Part shown: piece after piece, positions 56,378 through 64,000 of the stretch | Layout of the letters: each line of letters starts with the position of its first letter | How positions within the stretch are numbered: the first letter of the stretch is position 1 | DNA from: Echinometra lucunter | Taxonomy: Eukaryota > Echinodermata > Echinoidea > Camarodonta > Echinometridae | Direction: 5' to 3' | DNA length: 64,000 nucleotides | NCBI GenBank assembly: GCA_029962745.1 | Contig: CM057151.1 | Coordinates: forward strand, 3,353,431-3,417,430 | Notes under the pieces: model-generated | What the model was told of the DNA's origin: nothing | Database searches by the model: none | The model's input: only the letters and a program-made list of their open reading frames with translations | Program-made: the position numbers and the translations under genes

Positions 56378-58280
56378 CCATTTGGTCTACTACCATTTTG
56401 TCCATTCATCACATTGTCTAACTTCATTTGGTCTAATATCATTTCGTCTATCAACATTTCGTCTAACAACCATTTAGTCCAATAATCATTTTGTCCAATG
56501 ATCAGTTGGTCAATAACCAATTCGTATACAACCAGTTGGTCTAATAACCACTCAGTCTACATCCATTTTGTCCAATTATCACTTAGTCCAATTATCAGTT
56601 TGCCCAATATTCATTTGGTCCAATACCCATATCGGCTAATTCCAGTTGGGCTAATATCCACATGGTCTACTTATCAATTCGTCCAATTACCATTTTGTCT
56701 AATCATCATTTCGTCCACCAGCCATTTGGTCTAATGATCATTTCATCTAATAACCACTTGGTCAAATAACCATTTGGTCTAATATCCATTTGGTCTAATG
56801 CTGCAAACATACATGTGCAATATGTTCAGGAGGGGTCCTGATAATGGTAATGATACTATTAAAGAAATATTATGGAAAAAAAATGAATTAAATACAAATA
56901 CTATCTATAAATGTATTATTTATAAATTTATAATATTAGAAATATTATGAATAAAAATAAATAAATCAAATACAAATATTACCCTACAACTTATAAGAAT
57001 AGCGAGGATGATAATTATGATAATAAAATGATTTTTAAAAAAATAATAACTACTATTCTGCTACTCCTACTCCTACTTCTGCTACTGAAGCTACTACTAC
57101 CACCACCACCACCACCTCTACTACTACCAATAACACATTCTTAATGATGTTATTTTAATGTTGCTCTATTCGTTCGCAATTCAATCATCATAGCAATCAG
57201 GGGCAGGATTTTTCCAGTGAGCAGAGAGAGAGAGAACAGATAGAGAAAAGAAGAAGAAGAAGAGGAGTATTATGGGAAAGAGAGGGCAGGGTCATGCAAC
57301 TACCGGTATTATAATAAATTTATTTGTTCATTTAAAATGTAAATAATCTCACCTGTGGACAAGGGGCACAATGCCTCCATCACTTTTCCAAGGATGAAAA
57401 TAGAGCCTCCTACCCTTCTTCTCTTGATAAGTGATCTTTCACTTTCTGTATTGCCCTTTCCCCTTCTAATTCACCTTTCTTATATCAATCCCGCAACTAC
57501 TCCCCTTTTCAACCCCAAGTTCAAGTTAGTGATCCTATTTTTGGTTTCCACGTCTGGTGAAAAACACCTCCATAAGGCAACAGTTACAAATAATCCTAAT
57601 TCAATTGAAAAACAAAGTGGCACAGAGATCGAAGGACACACAACATGACACAGAACATCGCGACGTCGACGGCGGAGGCTAGGTACATGGGAGGGGGGCA
57701 CTCACATATATTGGTGGTACAGGGACGTGCCAGTTTGGCGACCCCCTTTTTCAGGCCTCGATTTCTGTTCCAAAGCATTGCATTTTCTCCTTATCGAGAA
57801 AAAAGAAGAAAGAAATCTGTTCCAAAGCATAGCATGTTTTCCGTTTCGGCATTCCGGCCGCATAATTAGACCAAATGCCAATTGGACCAAATGGTCATTA
57901 GACCAAATGGGTGAAGACAAAGTGACAGTAGACAAACTGCAGCTAAACCAACTGAAATATGGACCAAATGATAGTAGACCAAACGGATATTGGACCAAAT
58001 TGCATGTAGACCAGTTGACTATTGGACAAAATGGTAATTAGACCAATTGATAATGGACGAAGTGGCTATTAGACCAATTGGCAAAGAAAAACGAGTAGAC
58101 CAAATGGCTATTAGACCAAACGGTTATAGACTAAATGGCTATTGGACCAACTGGTTTTGGACAAAATGGTGATTGGATGAGATGGTGATTAGACCATGTG
58201 GATATTGGACCAACCGATGGTAGACCGAATGATGTTAGACCATGTGGTAATTGGACCAAATGGCAGTAGACCAAATGGAT
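56378..58280. mobile_element. TU-like foldback transposon
   Basis: Left arm 56378-56800 consists of about 26 degenerate 15-16 bp units of the type ccatttggtctaata. Right arm 57865-58280 has the same units in reverse-complement orientation (ttagaccaaatggc type). The middle segment, about 1.06 kb, contains a CTA-rich stretch, a copy of MITE family D, and unassigned sequence with no long frame. Sea urchin TU elements were described as foldback transposons whose outer inverted arms are arrays of about 15-bp direct repeats, which this matches in architecture; sequence identity to them was not checked. Confidence 0.75.
57196..57360. mobile_element. MITE family D copy 3 (degenerate), nested
   Basis: Begins caggggcaggatttttccag and continues through gggtcatgcaacta to catttaaaatgtaaataatc and tcacctg, matching copy 4 at 62915. 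It lacks the G run. It is nested in the middle of the TU-like foldback. Confidence 0.6.
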
Positions 58281-59037
58281 ATAATCCATAGAGACACCCT
58301 TTGTCATTTATGTATTTTTTTTTTTCACATTTTTAGTGGATGATGACTACCTATCTCTTCTTCAATTTAAACTTTGCTCTCATTTCAAATTTAAAAATTC
58401 TTGCATGGCTTAACTACAAAGCACAATGCTTAGCTACATTCTAAATGTACACATAATAAAAAGCCAAACAGTTATTCTCCAGAAGTTCTTCGCATATATT
58501 CCTGTTTGAAAATGTGTCAATATGATAAAGATGTTGAGCTATTTGTCAAAGATCAGATGAACATATACATGTACATGTAGTTCTCTTAAAGTGAACAGAT
58601 TTTCTGAAGACTTCCTTTTCTACATATTACAAAAGCAGTCTGTCTGGTAAGGTGTTTGTAATGAGGATTCATACAAAATCATTCTCAAATTAGTTATTCC
58701 CATGTACTCATCATTCATGTAGCCACTGCATTGGAATAATGGTTACTGTACATTCTGATAAGAGCTGAAACATGTACATGTATAAATTTTGAATTCAGTT
58801 GCCCTTCAATTATTTTTTTTACCGTATCTATGCCCACGAACGTCATGCACCTCCAACATCAACCTGTAACGAACACCGTCTGTTCAGAAGTTGTAATGAA
58901 GTACCTGTAATGAACATCGTCGGTTTGTTACAAAAGCATTTTGATATACAGTATACACAACCACTCTTCATTGTATAATCACATTAGGTAGAAATGGTCC
59001 CACAATCAAGTCCAGCACTTCCTGGTATGCTTTCACG

Positions 59038-59345
59038 TTAACTAACATTTTCCTTGTCTGTTGTACTTTCTACTTGGTCCTTTTCATTCACATCTTGAGA
59101 AGCTTCCTCTACATCTAAAGATTCTTCAGGTTCCGATCTTTCATTCATTGGGTAAAGTTCAGGGTAGGTGACCATGCACTCCTGCATCTTACGAAAATTG
59201 TCTATGCAATCGGACCCCTTGGGTTCGGCTGTGCTGTAGTGAAAGCAGGAGAAGGCTTCTCTAAACTCCATACCACATGGACCACTGGCCATTCCACCCA
59301 AGCAAGGACAACTCCAGTTGATCTCCCCATTAGCAAGAATCAAAC
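59038..59345 (-). CDS. CHCHD4: CHCHD4 coding exon 3 (CPC and CHCH)
   Basis: 308 nt, acceptor cacatttacag, stop TAA at 59038. It carries the CPC redox motif and both CX9C pairs, followed by an acidic tail ending [10 protein letters not shown]. Confidence 0.97.
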
Positions 59346-61502
59346 CTGTAAATGTGAAACCAAAGTAAATTCAGTCCATGTCAGTTAAATGGAAATGTGT
59401 TTCCACATATCTCATAACAATATAAAACAGTTTCATTGCTTTACAAACTTAAGAGGGTAGTGAGAAAGTCTTCTATTTTGCTGCTGAAAAAATCTACCAA
59501 AAATACCCCCAAACCAATAACAAAAACATGCATGCACATGCAAGCACAAAGAAAGCAGGATGAATTGTAGTCCTCTGTTATTTTTATTAATACAGATATT
59601 CAATTATCTTTAAATATCCAAGATTTGAAAATTACTTTTGAAAGCCCATACTTATCAATGCTTAATATAAAGTGAAATAAATCTAAAAAAAACAACAACA
59701 CCCAAACTTCATGTGGAATATATAAAGCTACGTTTACACTATGTTCCTGGCGACAGCAGTCAACTTTCTGGCAGCCATGGACACAACGAGATGGACGTGA
59801 CACAACGCAAGGGGACGGGATGAGCAAACATGGCAGTCCATGATTGCCGGGAATGCCGGGCCAGATTTTTAAACTGTCAAAAAATTTGCCACGGTAGTCA
59901 CGGTGCGGATGAGAAACCTAGTGGGATGGCAGCAAAACGTGACAGGACGTAATAGGCCGTAATAAAACTTGGAGACGTTCTGTAGTGCGCTGTGGGATTT
60001 TGGACATTTTGCTCCCCGCCCCACTACTGACCTTCTCCGTGACTACCGTGGCAAATTTTTCGAATTGATCCCCAGCAATCACGGACTGCCACGTTTGTCC
60101 ATCCCGTCCCCCTGCGTTGTATCGTCCTTTTTGTCTACTGTTGCCATGGTTGCCAGAAATGTGACAGCTGTGGCCGCCGGGAACAAAAACATAGCATTCA
60201 GAGAGAAATTAACTACATCCAGAACTAGATTACAAACTGGGCTGCAGTGGCCACCGGGAACATAGTGTAAACCTAGCATAAGCTTCAATGAAAACTTTGA
60301 ATAACATTAAACATAAATTGTCACTGGTGCAGTTATGTAAAGCACTGCGAGTCAATAACACTTTGAAAACATATAATTATTAGTGTTCATGAAAACAACT
60401 TACCTTCTGGTTCATCCTCCTCAGCAAGATACTTCAGTTCTTCTTTTATTGGGGTTTCATGGTCTTCCTTTGTAACAAAGAGGATCTGATCCTTTCCTGA
60501 AAATAAAAACAAAGGTAATAATAATTATAATAATAATAAATGTAACTTATATAGTGCCAAATCTAGTCTGTGGGTGGTCATGTTTTAAAGTTCCTCTCGG
60601 TTGAAAATCTTGCAGCAGCCAACCTCTATCTCTGTTCACCTCCGCGCTTTTCGCAGGGAGATCAGCGAATTTGCGACTCTCGCATTTCAACAGTATATTC
60701 GAACGATTGACCAATACGAAACAACAACAACAACAGCATCATCGTTCGTACGTATACATGTATGCCCAAACGTGCGTGGTCGATCGTTTGAATACGGCCG
60801 GTTGAATTGAAATGCGAGGAGTCGCAAATTCGCTGATCTTCCTGCGAAAAGCGCGGAGGTGAACAGAGATAGAGCCTAGAGGTTGGCTGCTGCAAGATTT
60901 TCAACTGACAGGACCTAACGTTAGGACCCTGGATTTACCTGAAAATGGAGAGTTGAAATGAATCAATCATGAAATCGGTAAGCTGTATACTCGACAGCGT
61001 ATTATGATATGTTTTATATCCATGAAAAAAGGGGAAAATCTATGATTTGAGGTAGCATTTCATTGTCTTGCTCATGACAATGAGATTGCGTGCACAACGC
61101 ACTCATGGCACTGGGGCGCTTCTGTCTCTATAAAGGAGGAGTGCCGACCCTACCAGAATACAAGGCTAACGACGACTGTTAGAGACAGAACACTTCGGTC
61201 TAGTTCAACTCTTGCGTTAAAACCGGTGCCACTGGCACTGCGGCACTGCATATACTTGCAGTGTTGCACTGCGAGCCGATGCCACCGGACTGCACTGCGC
61301 TACCTGTGCCCCCGCCTAGCTACCCTTAGCGGCTGGGCCTTGCTAAGCCAGCAACGGAGCACACGGCGCGCCGCGCTGTACTGGCCAAGTTTCATTTCTG
61401 TTTTTTATGGCAAATATTAGAACTAGAGTATTTACTAAGCAACTAAATGATACAAAGACTTATAATTACATTATACATACCTTCTTGGCGACAGTAGGAC
61501 AT
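59038..61502 (-). CDS. CHCHD4: CHCHD4 / MIA40 oxidoreductase gene, complete
   Basis: Import receptor and disulfide carrier of the mitochondrial intermembrane space; it oxidises small twin-cysteine proteins and passes electrons on to ALR/Erv1. Coding exons 61481-61502, 60404-60496 and 59038-59345 join in phase to a 140-residue protein (human: 142). It starts [20 protein letters not shown], which matches vertebrate CHCHD4. The redox-active CPC motif is Cys51-Pro-Cys53 in NWSCPCLGG. Two structural CX9C pairs follow: Cys62/Cys72 in [11 protein letters not shown] and Cys85/Cys95 in [11 protein letters not shown]. The hydrophobic cleft segment [13 protein letters not shown] is conserved. The C-terminal tail is acidic and variable. 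There is no presequence, as expected for the short animal form. It is convergent with OTUD5. Foldback elements occupy both introns. Confidence 0.96.
59727..60278. mobile_element. 552-bp foldback in CHCHD4 intron 2
   Basis: Ends are gctacgtttacactatgttc and its inverse gaacatagtgtaaacctagc. Inside, ttgccacggtagtcacgg pairs with ccgtgactaccgtggcaa, and aacatggcagtccatgattg pairs with caatcacggactgccacgtt. More GC-rich than its surroundings; no intact frame. Confidence 0.8.
60404..60496 (-). CDS. CHCHD4: CHCHD4 coding exon 2
   Basis: 93 nt, acceptor tatttttcag, donor CCAGAAG|GTAAGT. It encodes (G)[18 protein letters not shown] then [12 protein letters not shown]. Confidence 0.95.
60591..60915. 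mobile_element. 325-bp foldback in CHCHD4 intron 1
   Basis: Near-perfect inverted arms of about 135 bp: ttgaaaatcttgcagcagcc on the left, ggctgctgcaagattttcaa on the right, continuing through cacctccgcgcttttcgcag and ctgcgaaaagcgcggaggtg. The centre is an imperfect (CAA)n with gtacgtatacatgta. Confidence 0.88.
61143..61205 (-). repeat. half copy of the 110-bp MITE
   Basis: Reverse complement of the 30981-31040 region: gactgttagagacagaacac then ttcggtctag. Only one terminal repeat is present. It lies about 280 bases from CHCHD4 exon 1, inside intron 1. Confidence 0.7.
61481..61502 (-). CDS. CHCHD4: CHCHD4 coding exon 1 (22 nt)
   Basis: ATG TCC TAC TGT CGC CAA GAA G then donor GTATGT. Seven residues, MSYCRQE, identical to the start of vertebrate CHCHD4, and phase 1 out. 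Too short for any open-reading-frame listing. Confidence 0.93.
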
Positions 61503-62914
61503 TGCTGTTTAGTCACTTTCCAGTTATTTAAGGTCTTTATCAGACTCATGTGATGATGTAACGGCAGCGCTTACACATGTTGTAACGTTATAGCTTTATT
61601 TCAGGTTGGTGATACACTACCGTACGTATGAATGAGAAATATTTTGACCTTATTTATTCATATCACTGAAAATAATTTTGTATTTGAATCATATTTCGTG
61701 TATTTGAATATTAAAGATTTTATAATATTCTAATGATGATTTATTTTTATGTCTAGCTTACGAGTATACGGATCAATTTTTGTCAGGAATAATTAAGAGA
61801 GCTGATAATAGACTACGCAGTATCACCAAAGAGCTTACAATACAGAGAGGACTCAGCTTTACGAAACAAGCAACAAACTGGGTAGTGGGCTAGCACATTC
61901 AATTGAAGATAATTAGGCCAAATAACAATAATTCTTAGTTTCTCGTCTCTCCCCCCCCCCTTCCTTTTTTCGGTGCGCCTCAAATTCTTTTATTTTGTTT
62001 GTTTTGATTTTTTTGTTCTGAAATGAAATTGATTTCAATCTGAGTAAATGTAGATAATGAGGTTACTAAAACAGTATAATACATTTCATTTTCACATTGT
62101 TTTGAGCCTCTTAAGTGCTTATATCAGTGAAATATCAAAAGGAAATATCAAAAAGAAAAAAGAGGAATTTTGTATCAAAATCGTCCGAATGGCATTTCAT
62201 GCAAAAAATAAATAAATAAATGAAAAATAAATAAATGAAAGTAAATTTTAAAAAATCAAATAACATGGAACCCCCCCCCCCCCTCCTCAATTTGAAAATA
62301 TCCGGACGAGTAACTAGGAATCAATTTTACTTGGCCTTATGTATAGCATCGCCAACATGCATTGCAGAAAAAAAAAGAAGAGCTTCTAGAGGTGCTGCTA
62401 CATAATGAAACTTCGATATCAATTTTAGCGAAAATTATGCACACTGTGAATAAAGAAGTGTCATATGGGGCAAAGTTTTAGTGTGAAAATGCTATTCAGC
62501 ATCGAAGTTGTTCACAGGTAAAAGGCTGTAAATCGATATAAACGGTACAAAATAAAACGGGGTTCCTAGTCTCAAAGGCCCTTTTGCATTTCTTTTAAAG
62601 CCTGCCCACTACATAATGGATAATGCACCATCAGCACTGTTTCAGCCGACCGGGCAACCCGCGGGCAACAAAGTGAAGATAAAAGAGAATTGGAAGAAAA
62701 TGATGTCAGAAAGATTATGAAAGTGATAATTCAGAGGGCGGCATAATGCATTCAAAGTAAGGATATGATTTTAATGTGAATTTGTGATTGTAAACACTAA
62801 ACAGTTTGTATAGACTGTAGTATGCGTCTGTCGGCAAATTACTTGCTTGTGGATACTTCCACGCTTGTTAGAAAAGCATGACGTGTGGACCGTGGAAGCC
62901 TAGTTGAAGGCATA
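61503..62914. other. upstream of CHCHD4, nothing further recognised
   Basis: Contains the presumed CHCHD4 promoter and 5' UTR but no recognisable core element. Short poly-C runs near 61950 and 62270. No other gene supported. Confidence 0.4.
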
Positions 62915-63110
62915 CAGGGGTGGCGCTGTCGGGGGGGGGGGGGCTCCCGCCGCTATGAATTTTCAAGTGATAAACTCGAAATAAGGAGATTAAGGGGAAA
63001 AAAAAGAAGAAGAAGAGAGTGAAGAGAGTATGAGGAAGAGCGAGCCGGGTCATGCAACTGTAATGATACCCCCGTATTTGTTCATTTAAAACGTAAATAA
63101 ACTCACCTGT
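62915..63110. mobile_element. MITE family D copy 4
   Basis: Starts caggggtggcgctgtc and a G run of about 13, then gctatgaattttcaagtgat, an AAG-rich tract and catttaaaacgtaaataaac then tcacctg. The right end is unclear because it runs into a second gggcaggggcggcgg sequence. Confidence 0.65.
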
Positions 63111-63314
63111 TCATGGGCAGGGGCGGCGGAGCAGGGAGGCACGGGACACAGTGCCCCCAGCACACTTTTCCAAGCCCCCCGAAATTGCCCATTTTGTTTC
63201 TTTCAAGGACCCAGCTTCTTCTTTTCAAATTAATGCCCTTTCACCTTTTAGTATAAGCGCCCTTTCCCTTCAGTTGATCTTGTTCTTTATACAACTGCCC
63301 CTCCATAGGCTTCA

Positions 63315-63460
63315 CTAGCTTCTTTTCGACGGCCCTGGCGCTGTTAGAGTCCCTGGTCTAGAGTACTAGTACCTTTTACATAAAGCTAATCTACTCTGAT
63401 CGATATCTGATATGGACAAGGACTCCAACAGCGCCATGCTGGGCCAACGACAAGAAGCTA
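63315..63460. mobile_element. 146-bp foldback/MITE
   Basis: Left arm ctagcttcttttcgacggcc...ggcgctgttagagtcc pairs with right arm ggactccaacagcgccatgc...caacgacaagaagcta, about 45 bp each, with a short centre containing ctagagtactag. Confidence 0.75.
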
Positions 63461-64000
63461 CCTTAACGTCCGGATTAGTGATCCTTTCATCTTTTTTTTC
63501 ATAGCACTCTTTCCTTTTTGAGAAGTGCGCCCTAATTACTTCAAATGAATGTCCCTATTATTGAAGTCCCCTTTTGACTTAACATTTTCGGTTCTAATGG
63601 TGCGATTCTCCTTCTTAGTGCACCTTTCATCTCTGATAAATTCTACCCCCATGGGCAGGTGCACTGACGTAAATCCATTTCGAGGAATGGAGGGGATGAT
63701 CGAAATATTTTGCCAAAATTTCTTCCTCACATTCGGGTTTACACACACCCCTCACCCGCACACACCTCCACACATACTATTAAGTTTGTTTGTTCTGTTT
63801 TGGTTTTTTTTTGCGAGCAAGCTAAGCGAGCGAGCCAATAATATCCACTTCCTGCCAGAAAAGAAGTCTTATTTTTTTCATCAAAATAATTAAACATTAT
63901 AACTTGGTCAATAAGGAAAACGACCGGTTATAGATGAAAATGTCTAGGAAGAACCCAAAATGATTTTTGGGTTTTTGCAGTGTCTTTATCATCAAGTCAC
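63461..64000. other. non-coding, unassigned
   Basis: No exon supported. Contains a gcgagc/agcgagcgagc motif near 63810-63838 related to the tandem array at 50480-51110. Confidence 0.4.

Overview
This is a draft eukaryotic nuclear sequence, AT-rich, with small exons split by long repeat-packed introns, many simple-sequence tracts, long poly-C/poly-G runs and a 500-base run of N. Two genes with clear animal orthologues (OTUD5 and CHCHD4/MIA40), an L1/Tx1-like LINE, an apparently intact Tc1 transposon and many long inverted-repeat (foldback) elements indicate a metazoan. One 1.9-kb element has inverted arms made of degenerate 15-16 bp tandem units, which resembles the TU foldback transposons described in sea urchins. 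A marine invertebrate, probably an echinoderm, is my best guess; this is inference.

Layout. (a) 1-9974: non-coding, with microsatellites and foldback elements. (b) 9975-31768, minus strand: an unrecognised gene for a basic, serine-rich protein. Its first coding exon is at 31389-31768. Five short exons lie between 18843 and 21581, three of which are tandem-duplicated phase 0-0 exons. Two more candidate exons lie near 10.9 and 10.0 kb. Its 9.8-kb first intron holds a broken LINE, tandem duplications of the LINE tail and a 1,741-bp Tc1 element with an open 342-codon transposase frame. (c) 31769-36431: a divergent intergenic region with a TIR element and CRE-like and YY1-like sites close to OTUD5. 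(d) 36432-46346, plus strand: OTUD5, eight coding exons with the catalytic OTU residues. Exon 7 carries an apparent frameshift and the 3' end runs into the N gap at 46767-47266. (e) 47267-58980: repeat-dominated, with a huge (CTA)n tract that switches strand, an array of about 180-bp units, hAT-like miniature elements with 8-bp target duplications, an element carrying nuclear-receptor DR1-type sites, the TU-like foldback and one possible extra OTUD5 exon at 52703. (f) 59038-61502, minus strand: CHCHD4 (MIA40), three coding exons, complete, with a 22-nt first coding exon and a separate foldback in each intron. (g) 61503-64000: non-coding repeats.

The three host genes share no obvious pathway: OTUD5 is a deubiquitinase, CHCHD4 imports and oxidises mitochondrial intermembrane-space proteins, and the third gene is unassigned. 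The main feature of the window is the density of structurally distinct inverted-repeat elements inside introns, plus a natural empty-site/filled-site comparison for the Tc1 insertion. Exon coordinates were derived by hand from splice signals, phase continuity and remembered family similarity; no search was run.
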